Shown here: positions 26,237 through 33,215 of the stretch, piece after piece
Layout: every line of letters starts with the position of its first letter
Position numbering within the stretch: position 1 is the stretch's first letter
Assembly (NCBI GenBank): GCA_037968555.1
Contig: JBBKVS010000180.1
Span: 1 to 47,602, forward strand
Origin: JAWXBM01 sp037968555
GTDB taxonomy: Bacteria; Pseudomonadota; Gammaproteobacteria; Xanthomonadales; SZUA-36
DNA: 47,602 nt
Direction: 5' to 3'
Translations under genes and position numbers: made by a program
Notes under the pieces: model-generated
What the model was told of the DNA's origin: nothing
Seen by the model: the letters and a program-made list of their open reading frames with translations, nothing else
Database searches by the model: none

Positions 26237-27013
26237 ATGCCAAATAATATGCTACGCCGCCTTTTCAAAGCCTGCCTTATCGCTATTCCCGCGCTGCTGT
26301 GGCTGAGTGCCGTGCAGGCTCAGGGTCTTAGCTCGACCGTACAGGTTGAGTCCAAGATCAACAAAGATGCTGCCGGTTCGCAACAGCGGGTCACTACTCT
26401 GGCCAAACAGACTCAGGATTTACTGGCTGAGTATCGCTCCGTGGTGCGCGAAGTCGAAGGCTTGAAGATCTATAACGCCAACCTGGGTAAAGTGGTCGCT
26501 GATCAACGCAGCGAAGTCCAGTCGATCAACAAACAACTGGAAGGCCTGGAGTCCACCAATCGGGGCGTAGTGCCCTTGATGTTAGAGATGATTGAAGCCT
26601 TGGGACAGATTGTCGAAGCAGACATCCCCTTCCGCATTGAGGAACGCCGGGCCCGAGTCGAGCGATTGGCCGCCATGATGGATCAGGCAGAAGTTACCGC
26701 TTCTGAAAAATACCGTCGCGTGATGGAGGCTTATCAGAGTGAACTCGAATTTGGCCGCACTACTGAAGCCTACTCAGATACTTTGCCCACTACCGGACAG
26801 ACAGTTGATTTTCTGCGCGTTGGCAGGACATTGCTGATTTATCAAACCAGTGATCAATCCAGTACTGGTTGGTTCGATCCGTCCAGTCGCAGTTTCGAAG
26901 AGCTGCCCAGCAAGTACATCCTGGAAGTCAAAAACGGCTTAGCCATCGCCAAGAATGAAAAGGCGCCTGACCTCGTGATGCTGCCGACACCAGGACCGGA
27001 GGTAGCACAATGA
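26237..27013 (+). CDS. DUF3450 coiled-coil periplasmic protein of the TonB2-type system
   Basis: I place the start at 26237, which has GGAAACAGG upstream, giving 258 residues. A signal peptide (about residues 1-27, ending VQAQ) precedes a long heptad-rich coiled coil (QTQDLLAEYRSVVREVEGL, then QRSEVQSINKQLEGLES). The DUF3450 segments IPFRIEERRARVERL and VDFLRVGRTLLIYQT are conserved. DUF3450 genes commonly start TonB2-type operons next to a long ExbB/TtpC, as here. Its role is presumed to be an accessory factor of the energy-transducing complex. The stop overlaps the next start (ATGA). Confidence 0.85.
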   Translation: MPNNMLRRLFKACLIAIPALLWLSAVQAQGLSSTVQVESKINKDAAGSQQRVTTLAKQTQDLLAEYRSVVREVEGLKIYNANLGKVVADQRSEVQSINKQLEGLESTNRGVVPLMLEMIEALGQIVEADIPFRIEERRARVERLAAMMDQAEVTASEKYRRVMEAYQSELEFGRTTEAYSDTLPTTGQTVDFLRVGRTLLIYQTSDQSSTGWFDPSSRSFEELPSKYILEVKNGLAIAKNEKAPDLVMLPTPGPEVAQ

Positions 27014-28359
27014 AAAAGTTGAGCATTATCATTGCGGCTACTGCCGTATTGCTGGCTCCTTTAGCCTATGCCCAAACCCTGGATGAGCTGGCCCGCATTG
27101 TCCGCGAGGCTGCTTCATCCGATGCCAAAATCAACGAGCAACGTGAAGCTGAGTTTGTTCGTGATCGCAATAAACAGAGAGATTTGCTGGCAGCGGCCCG
27201 TCAGGAGCTGGCAGGTGAGAATGCGCTGAGTGACCGCTTGCGCGATGAATATGATGTCAACGAGCGCTCACTGGCCGAACTGGAAACCACTTTGGCTGAG
27301 CGTATGGGTAACCTGGGTGAATTATTTGGCGTGGTACGCCAGTCATCGGGTGATATCCAGGCAGCCCTGGATGACTCCATGGTAAGTGCACAGTACCCCG
27401 GACGAACAAAGTTCCTGGCTGAACTTTCCAGCCGCCGTGAATTGCCAACGGTAGCGGAATTACGCAGCTTATGGTCCGCCATGGTTACGGAAATTGCCGA
27501 GTCCGGCAAAATAGTCAAGTTCACTGCACCGGTAGAACGCACCAGCGGTGAAAAACAGGACATGGAAATCGTTCGCGTGGGTGTATTCAATGCCGTCACT
27601 GATGGCCAGTTCCTCGACTGGGACACCAGCAAAAGTCGCGAGCACCTGATCGAATTGGCGCGCCAACCAGCTGACCGATTCAAAAGCATGGCTAGTGACC
27701 TGCAAGATGCTGACCCCGGCGGTTCCAATGAAATGGCAATCGATTTTACCCGTGGGCAGATTCTGCGCGCTGTGGTTCAATCCAAGACTCCATGGGAGCG
27801 GGTTGAAGAAGACGGTGGCCCGGTGGGTTGGGTGATCATCGGTGTCGGCGTATTTGGCTTGCTAATGTGCCTGTGGAAAGCTTTCTCGCTGTATACCACC
27901 GGTGGCCGTATGTCGCGCCAGATGAAAAGCGAAACCGCGGACAAGAAAAATCCACTGGGACGCGTGCTGGCTGTTTACACAGACAACCCGAATACCGATA
28001 TTGAAACGCTGGAACTCAAACTGGATGAAGCCATTCTGCGTGAGACAGCACCGATTGAAACCGGCCTCAGCTTTATCAAGGTGCTTTACGTAGTGGCCCC
28101 ATTGTTGGGTCTGCTGGGTACGGTGGTCGGTATGATTGCGACCTTCCAGATGATCACGCTGTTCGGCACGGGTGATCCGCGCATGATGGCCGGCGGCATT
28201 TCCACAGCCCTGGTTACCACGGTACTGGGCTTGGTTGTTGCCATACCCATTACCTTGTTCCACAGCTTCCTGCAGGGCAAAGCCAAGGCCCTGATCCAGA
28301 CCTTGGAAGAGCAGGCTGCAGGCATCATCGCTCGCATGGCAGAGCGCCGCCAAGCATGA
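27010..28359 (+). CDS. Long ExbB-type protein (TtpC-like MotA/TolQ/ExbB proton channel family)
   Basis: This 449-residue protein joins a signal peptide (residues 1-21, ending AYAQ) and a periplasmic coiled-coil domain to a C-terminal MotA/TolQ/ExbB channel domain starting near residue 270. The channel part contains PLLGLLGTVVGMIATFQMI and GISTALVTTVLGLVVAIP, the family signatures. Such long ExbB proteins were named TtpC in Vibrio, where they are needed for TonB2 function. A second, short ExbB gene follows with a four-base overlap, so both would be present in the complex. Confidence 0.88.
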   Translation: MKKLSIIIAATAVLLAPLAYAQTLDELARIVREAASSDAKINEQREAEFVRDRNKQRDLLAAARQELAGENALSDRLRDEYDVNERSLAELETTLAERMGNLGELFGVVRQSSGDIQAALDDSMVSAQYPGRTKFLAELSSRRELPTVAELRSLWSAMVTEIAESGKIVKFTAPVERTSGEKQDMEIVRVGVFNAVTDGQFLDWDTSKSREHLIELARQPADRFKSMASDLQDADPGGSNEMAIDFTRGQILRAVVQSKTPWERVEEDGGPVGWVIIGVGVFGLLMCLWKAFSLYTTGGRMSRQMKSETADKKNPLGRVLAVYTDNPNTDIETLELKLDEAILRETAPIETGLSFIKVLYVVAPLLGLLGTVVGMIATFQMITLFGTGDPRMMAGGISTALVTTVLGLVVAIPITLFHSFLQGKAKALIQTLEEQAAGIIARMAERRQA

Positions 28360-28880
28360 TTTGGTTTTATGAAGCCATAGCCTCGATCCGGGATTTTATG
28401 ACCCTTGGAGGCGATGTGCTGTGGGCCATCATGCTGGTGTTGTTCCTGATGTGGACCTTCATACTGGAACGCATGTGGTTCCTGCACAAAGTATTCCCGC
28501 TGACTCGCAACAAAATTGTCAATGTCTGGGAATCAAGATCTGACACCAGTTCCTGGTATGCGCGGCAAGTACGTGATGGTTTGATATCAGAGGCGTCCAT
28601 CGCCTTGACGCAAAATATCGGTTTTATCAAGGCGCTGATTGCGATTTGCCCCTTGTTGGGCCTGTTGGGAACTGTGACCGGCATGATTACGGTATTCGAC
28701 GTCATGACTTACAGCGGTGGCGGTAACGCTCGTGCCATGGCCGGCGGTGTTTCCATGGCTACCGTGCCAACCATGGCTGGCATGGTGGCGGCGCTGTCAG
28801 GCGTCTACTTTGGCACCTGGCTGGAACATAAAGCCGGCACCGAGGCCGAAGAACTTGAGGACCTGCTGCAACGTCACTGA
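28356..28880 (+). CDS. exbB: ExbB-type proton channel subunit (short)
   Basis: The 174-residue protein has three transmembrane segments and the MotA/TolQ/ExbB signature ICPLLGLLGTVTGMITVFDVM with GVSMATVPTMAGMVAALSG. With ExbD it uses the proton motive force to energise TonB. Its start overlaps the long ExbB gene by four bases, while 74 bp containing a hairpin separate it from exbD. Confidence 0.92.
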   Translation: MIWFYEAIASIRDFMTLGGDVLWAIMLVLFLMWTFILERMWFLHKVFPLTRNKIVNVWESRSDTSSWYARQVRDGLISEASIALTQNIGFIKALIAICPLLGLLGTVTGMITVFDVMTYSGGGNARAMAGGVSMATVPTMAGMVAALSGVYFGTWLEHKAGTEAEELEDLLQRH

Positions 28881-28913
28881 GTTGATTCGACGTTGCTGAA
28901 ATTTGGATTAATG

Positions 28914-28932
28914 ATGCCACTTACAGTGGCGT
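28914..28932 (+). other. Hairpin between exbB and exbD
   Basis: GCCACT and AGTGGC pair perfectly around a TAC loop, with an extra A-T and a G-U pair outside. No U-tract follows. It is in the only sizeable gap of an operon whose other junctions are 1-4 bp apart or overlapping, so it may affect mRNA processing or stability. Confidence 0.4.
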
Positions 28933-28954
28933 CCGCAATAACGGAGATTGCTGC

Positions 28955-29359
28955 ATGGCCAGAAGGCATGCACATACTGAAGATGCCGAGATCAACATCA
29001 CACCGATGTTGGATATCGTATTCATCATGCTCATTTTCTTTATCGTAACCACTTCTTTCACCAAGGAGACGGGTGCCACCATCGTTAAACCGGAAGCTTT
29101 TCAGGCGATTAATCTGCGCAACGGAACTATTCTGATTGGTATACGGCCCAATGATGATATATGGATGTCCAAGCGCCTGATTGAGTTGCGTGAAGTGAGG
29201 CAAATGGTGGAACGAGCCAAAGCCGAAAATCCGGAAGGCAGCGTGGTGATTATTGCTGACAAGGGCTCGCGCATTGGCACCGTTACCCAGGTGATGGACC
29301 AGGTGAAACTGGCCGGGGTGGAAGGTATAGCAATTTCCGCGGAAATTCCGGGGACATAG
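28955..29359 (+). CDS. exbD: ExbD-type biopolymer transport protein
   Basis: The 134-residue protein has a single N-terminal transmembrane helix (NITPMLDIVFIMLIFFIV). It carries the essential aspartate at residue 20, the proton-conducting residue of ExbD/TolR. A periplasmic domain follows, with VVIIADKGSRIGTVTQVMDQ. CGGAGA lies seven bases upstream of the ATG. It works with the ExbB proteins encoded just upstream and TonB just downstream. Confidence 0.94.
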   Translation: MARRHAHTEDAEINITPMLDIVFIMLIFFIVTTSFTKETGATIVKPEAFQAINLRNGTILIGIRPNDDIWMSKRLIELREVRQMVERAKAENPEGSVVIIADKGSRIGTVTQVMDQVKLAGVEGIAISAEIPGT

Positions 29360-29363
29360 CCTT

Positions 29364-30008
29364 ATGAGCAAATTACGTATTCTGATTTCTGCATTACTGG
29401 CCATTGCCGTGACTTTTGGCCTGTTCCTGTTCATGCACAAACTGGTTTCATCAGGCGCTGGTGGGCGGGATGACCTGGACGCCATAGCAGGTATTCATTT
29501 TGGCCCGATAGAAATTCCTGACGACATCACCACCAAGAACCGCCGGATTCCAAAGAAGCCACCACCACCGAAGAATCCACCACCTCCGCCCAAGATGCAG
29601 ATTGCCAAGCAGGACCAGCAGGTGCAGAACATGCCCAAGCTGGATATGCCAAATCTGGATGTACCGCTCAGTGGTGGAGAAGGAATTTTCATCGGTAATT
29701 TTCAGCAGGTAGACAAAACTGCTGAAGGCGACATTATTCCGGTTGTGGTCATACGGCCTATGTATCCACGCGAAGCGGCCATCAGCAGTATCGAAGGTTG
29801 GGTAAAAGTCGAGTTCACCATTACCGAGGTGGGTACGGTTAAAGACGCACGCGTAGTTGAAGCAGAACCCGCGCGGATTTTTAACCGCGAGGCCATTCGG
29901 GCCATACTCAAGTGGAAGTTCAAACCACGCGTGGTGGACGGCATTGCGGTTGAGCGTCGCGCCACCCAGATTATTGATTTCTCGTTAGACGAAGCGGAGG
30001 GTTTCTGA
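29364..30008 (+). CDS. tonB: TonB-family energy transducer
   Basis: TonB spans the periplasm and transfers energy to outer-membrane receptors. The 214-residue protein has an N-terminal anchor helix (LISALLAIAVTFGLFLFMH). A short proline-rich stretch follows at about residues 61-76 (KKPPPPKNPPPPPK), shorter than in E. coli TonB. The C-terminal TonB domain contains YPREAAISSIEGWVKVEF and ILKWKFKPRVVDG. The short Pro-rich region and gene context fit the TonB2 class. The TPR gene begins one base after the stop. Confidence 0.93.
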   Translation: MSKLRILISALLAIAVTFGLFLFMHKLVSSGAGGRDDLDAIAGIHFGPIEIPDDITTKNRRIPKKPPPPKNPPPPPKMQIAKQDQQVQNMPKLDMPNLDVPLSGGEGIFIGNFQQVDKTAEGDIIPVVVIRPMYPREAAISSIEGWVKVEFTITEVGTVKDARVVEAEPARIFNREAIRAILKWKFKPRVVDGIAVERRATQIIDFSLDEAEGF

Positions 30009-30009
30009 A

Positions 30010-31299
30010 ATGTTCCGTTCTCTCGCTCCCTTCCGAATTGCTCCGGCCCGCGCCCTGTTGGTTGTTTGCCTGGGCGTATTCCTGTTCAGCAGCCTGGATG
30101 CTCAGGCCCAGACTGCCCAGTGCAACAAAACACGTGAAGTTGGGGCCAAGGCCCTGGACGAAGCGACCTACAAGCAACTGAACGAGATTTACGAGCATGT
30201 AGGTGCAGAGCAATACAACGAGGCCTATAACCAACTGCGCAAGCTATTGGATCGAGCAGGTAGGGATGTATACCTGCAAGCCATCCTTTACCAGGCCCTG
30301 GCCCAGGTTGAATGGTCGCGCAACAATTTTGATCCAGCACTGCAGTATTTCGAAAAAGCCGTGCAATTGGATGCACTGCCCAATCAGGCGCATTTCGCAC
30401 TGATGTACCAGATTGCCCAGTTGTACTACATGAAAGAACGCTATGACGATGCCTTGAACCGGCTTGATCTGTGGTTCTGCACCGCTCCAAAAGAAAAAAT
30501 CACTTCCTCGGCCTATGTGTTGCAGGCGTCGATTAATGCCAATAAGAAGGATTATGCAAGCGCGCTGATAGCCATTGAGAAGGCCATCTCCATGGATAAG
30601 AACCCCAAGGAGCAGTGGTATCAGTTGAAGCTGGCGTCGCATTACGAACTGGAGCAATACCCGCAGGCTGCCGAGACGCTGGAACTCATGATTGCCAAGT
30701 GGCCTGATAAAAAGACCTACTGGACCCAGTTGTCATCCATCTATTACAAGCTGAAGCAGGATGACAAAGCCTTGTCGGTTCTGGCACTGGCTTATCGCAA
30801 AAAACTGCTGGATACCCAGACCGATATCATGTTCCTGTCCAGTCTGTACTCGAATGCCAGCGTACCCTATAAGGCTGCTGACACACTCGAAAAAGGCATC
30901 AAATCAGGCGTGGTTGAAGCCACAGACAGGCATTGGGCATTGGTTGCCGATACCTGGTATGCCGCCGAAGAAATGGAATACGCGCTGGCCGCTTATGAAA
31001 AAGCAGGTACGGCAGCCCGCACGGGTGATATCGACCTGCGTCGTGGCTATATCCTGGTTGACCTGGAGCGCTGGTCACCGGCAAAAGATGCATTGAGTGC
31101 AGCGCTGACCAAAGGCGGCCTGGATGAGCGCAAAACCGGCGAAGCCTATTTGTTGCGTGGTATGGCAGAGTTCAATCTGGGTAATTTTGATTCGGCCAGT
31201 TCTGACTGGGGCAAGGCGAGCAAATACCCCAAGGCTCGTGATGCCGCGCAACAATGGATGAACCATCTACAGGAAGAACGTCGCCGCCGGGCACCCTGA
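30010..31299 (+). CDS. Tetratricopeptide repeat protein of the TonB2-type operon
   Basis: A signal peptide (residues about 1-34, ending DAQAQ) precedes roughly ten TPR-like helical pairs, for example RNNFDPALQYFEKAVQLD, KDYASALIAIEKAISMD and EMEYALAAYEKAGTA. TPR proteins bind other proteins; a gene of this type ends TonB2/TtpC operons in Vibrio and relatives, where its role is an accessory one. The product is probably periplasmic. Its stop overlaps the xerD ATG by one base (TGATG), tying xerD translation to this operon. Confidence 0.85.
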   Translation: MFRSLAPFRIAPARALLVVCLGVFLFSSLDAQAQTAQCNKTREVGAKALDEATYKQLNEIYEHVGAEQYNEAYNQLRKLLDRAGRDVYLQAILYQALAQVEWSRNNFDPALQYFEKAVQLDALPNQAHFALMYQIAQLYYMKERYDDALNRLDLWFCTAPKEKITSSAYVLQASINANKKDYASALIAIEKAISMDKNPKEQWYQLKLASHYELEQYPQAAETLELMIAKWPDKKTYWTQLSSIYYKLKQDDKALSVLALAYRKKLLDTQTDIMFLSSLYSNASVPYKAADTLEKGIKSGVVEATDRHWALVADTWYAAEEMEYALAAYEKAGTAARTGDIDLRRGYILVDLERWSPAKDALSAALTKGGLDERKTGEAYLLRGMAEFNLGNFDSASSDWGKASKYPKARDAAQQWMNHLQEERRRRAP

Positions 31300-32204
31300 T
31301 GTCTGGTAGCCCGTCTGCCGGCCAGTTCCCTCTCATTGAGCAGTTCCTGGATGCCGTTTGGGCAGAACGTGGTTTGAGCGTCAATACGCTGGAATCCTAT
31401 CGCTACGATCTGCAAGCTCTGGCTGTTTACCTGCAATCCGAGCAGCAGCTGCAAAATGCCAGTCGCGAACAATTACTGGGTTTTTTGGCCAGCCAATTGA
31501 AGCTGGGCAAGAGCCCGCGTTCGCTGTCCCGCTATTTGTCGGGATTGCGGCAGTTCTATCGATGGTTACTGCGCGAAAGCCGGCGATCGGACGATCCCTG
31601 CGCTTTGATCGAAAACCCCAAAATAGGCCGAAGCTTGCCCAAAGCTTTGAGCGAAGCGCAGGTTGAAGCTCTGCTCCAAGCTGCCGATACCGCAACACCC
31701 CTGGGGCTGAGAGACCAGGCCATGCTGGAACTGATGTATGCCACAGGATTGCGTGTGAGTGAGTTGGTTAATCTGGAAATTTCCGGATTGAACCTGAATC
31801 AGGGTGTGGTTCGCGTTGTGGGCAAGGGCAACAAGGAACGGCTGGTGCCATTGGGTGAAGAAGCAGAGCACTGTTTGAAACGCTACCTGGCTGAGGCCCG
31901 GCCCCAATTGCTGGCTAATGGCAGCTGCGAAAAGCTGTTTATCACTGCCCGTAAATCCGGTATGACCCGGCAAGCTTTCTGGTATGCCATACGTCGCCAT
32001 GCCGCCAGTGCCGGAATCAGCGCCACAATCTCACCGCATATGTTGCGTCATTCATTTGCCACACATTTGCTCAATCATGGCGCCGACTTGCGGGTAGTGC
32101 AGTTATTGTTGGGTCACAGCGATCTTTCCACCACGCAGATTTACACCCATATTGCCCGTGAGAGTCTTAAGCAATTGCATGCTCGCCATCATCCGCGAGC
32201 TTGA
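31299..32204 (+). CDS. xerD: Site-specific tyrosine recombinase XerD
   Basis: With XerC, XerD resolves chromosome dimers at dif during cell division. The catalytic residues are present: Arg in ATGLRVSELV, Lys in GKGNKERLVPL, HxxR in HMLRHSFATHLL, His in LLGHSDLST and the nucleophile Tyr at residue 282 (QIYTHI). The length is 301 residues (E. coli XerD 298). I place the start at 31299 (MSGSPSAGQ), overlapping the TPR stop; an earlier ATG at 31254 lies inside the TPR gene. It is followed by dsbC, as in E. coli xerD-dsbC, which supports XerD over a phage integrase. Confidence 0.94.
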   Translation: MSGSPSAGQFPLIEQFLDAVWAERGLSVNTLESYRYDLQALAVYLQSEQQLQNASREQLLGFLASQLKLGKSPRSLSRYLSGLRQFYRWLLRESRRSDDPCALIENPKIGRSLPKALSEAQVEALLQAADTATPLGLRDQAMLELMYATGLRVSELVNLEISGLNLNQGVVRVVGKGNKERLVPLGEEAEHCLKRYLAEARPQLLANGSCEKLFITARKSGMTRQAFWYAIRRHAASAGISATISPHMLRHSFATHLLNHGADLRVVQLLLGHSDLSTTQIYTHIARESLKQLHARHHPRA

Positions 32205-32228
32205 AATCGCAGGCATGGCTTGAGATTT

Positions 32229-32256
32229 GAACTTTTGCGAAATTGTATGCTCTACC
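32229..32256 (+). promoter_or_regulatory. Candidate sigma-E (RpoE) promoter for dsbC
   Basis: GAACTT at 32229-32234 and TCTACC at 32251-32256 are separated by exactly 16 bases. The sigma-E consensus is GGAACTT, about 16 bases, then TCTRA, so only the first G of the -35 box and one -10 position differ. DsbC is an envelope disulfide isomerase, and E. coli dsbC is reported to belong to the sigma-E regulon, so the position is biologically sensible. Activity is not shown by sequence alone. Confidence 0.5.
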
Positions 32257-32292
32257 ATGAACGTCATGGCTGGAAACATTGCGCTGTGCGTC

Positions 32293-32306
32293 GAAACCCG
32301 GGTTTC
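32293..32306. repeat. 14-bp palindrome upstream of dsbC
   Basis: GAAACCCGGGTTTC is perfectly self-complementary and lies about 40 bp after the candidate sigma-E -10 box, in the dsbC leader. Palindromes of this size are expected a few times by chance in a window of this length. Confidence 0.35.
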
Positions 32307-32363
32307 AGCGTGGTAAGCTGCCTGCCACCTGGCGAAAAACTGAATCATAAAGAGAGGTAGGCC

Positions 32364-33107
32364 ATGCGCCGCACAGCACTATTCATATTTCTGGCAATCA
32401 TTCTGGCACCTGTGTCCGGGACGATCATGGCCAAAGACAAGTTTGAACTGGTTGAAGAGCGAATTCGCGAATTGGCGCCATCGGCCAAGTCCATAGCGGT
32501 TTCCGAAACCCGTATGACCGGAATCCTTCAGGTACAGATCGAGGGCGATATTGTTTACGCCACGGAAGATGGTCGCTACCTGCTACAGGGCCGTGTCATC
32601 GACATGGAAACACGCGAAGATTTGACCGAAATGGCCAAGGCAGGGGCTCGCAAGGAGCTGCTGCAGGATATCGATGTCAGCCGGCAAATTGAATTTGTGC
32701 CAAAAAAGACAGCCTATGACCTGACCGTGTTTACCGATATCGATTGTGGCTATTGCCGCAAACTGCATTCACAGATGGCCGAATATAATGACCAGGGTAT
32801 TGCCATTCACTACATGGCCTTTCCACGGGCCGGCATAGGCTCAGCTTCCTATGACAAATTTGTCTCGGTGTGGTGTGCTGACGACCAGCAAGCTGCCTTG
32901 ACCGCAGCCAAAACAGGTTCCGAACCGGAACCTCGCCAGTGCGATAACCCGATAGCAGAGCAATACCAGTTGGGCATTGCACTGGGTGTGACGGGTACGC
33001 CAGCCATCATGACTGCTGATGGGCAACTGATACCTGGCTATGTGCCACCAGAAACTTTACGTGAACGCCTGGACACTATGGCTGCCGCGTCGTCCGCGAA
33101 AAAATAA
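32364..33107 (+). CDS. dsbC: Thiol:disulfide interchange protein DsbC
   Basis: This periplasmic disulfide isomerase repairs wrong disulfides. A signal peptide (residues 1-23, ending IMAK or nearby) precedes an N-terminal dimerisation domain. The thioredoxin-fold domain carries the active site CGYC at residues 128-131. The cis-proline loop GTPAIMT is conserved, and a second cysteine pair (VWCADD and RQCDNP) matches the structural disulfide of DsbC. The length is 247 residues. The ATG follows AAAGAGAGG. It lies after xerD, as in enterics, and a terminator follows. Confidence 0.93.
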   Translation: MRRTALFIFLAIILAPVSGTIMAKDKFELVEERIRELAPSAKSIAVSETRMTGILQVQIEGDIVYATEDGRYLLQGRVIDMETREDLTEMAKAGARKELLQDIDVSRQIEFVPKKTAYDLTVFTDIDCGYCRKLHSQMAEYNDQGIAIHYMAFPRAGIGSASYDKFVSVWCADDQQAALTAAKTGSEPEPRQCDNPIAEQYQLGIALGVTGTPAIMTADGQLIPGYVPPETLRERLDTMAAASSAKK

Positions 33108-33160
33108 GCATTTTCCCTGCACCGCAGGGCTTTGCAGTGCAGTAATTGCGTTAAAATAAA

Positions 33161-33191
33161 GCGCCATGCATAACCTGCATGGCGTTTTCTT
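33161..33191 (+). terminator. Intrinsic terminator between dsbC and purL
   Basis: CGCCATGCA and TGCATGGCG form a perfect nine-pair stem around TAACC, followed by TTTTCTT. A smaller hairpin (CCCTGC/GCAGGG, 33115-33129) directly follows the dsbC stop. The T-tract ends only about 24 bases before the purL TTG. If purL has its own promoter upstream, this hairpin would sit in its leader. Confidence 0.8.
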
Positions 33192-33215
33192 ACATTAAAT
33201 CCCGGGAGTAAAACC

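Noticed and set aside
31254..32204. Tyrosine recombinase considered as a phage or integron integrase
   Set aside because: Length, catalytic residues and the following dsbC gene fit housekeeping XerD; no att-like repeats, tRNA target or mobile genes are nearby.
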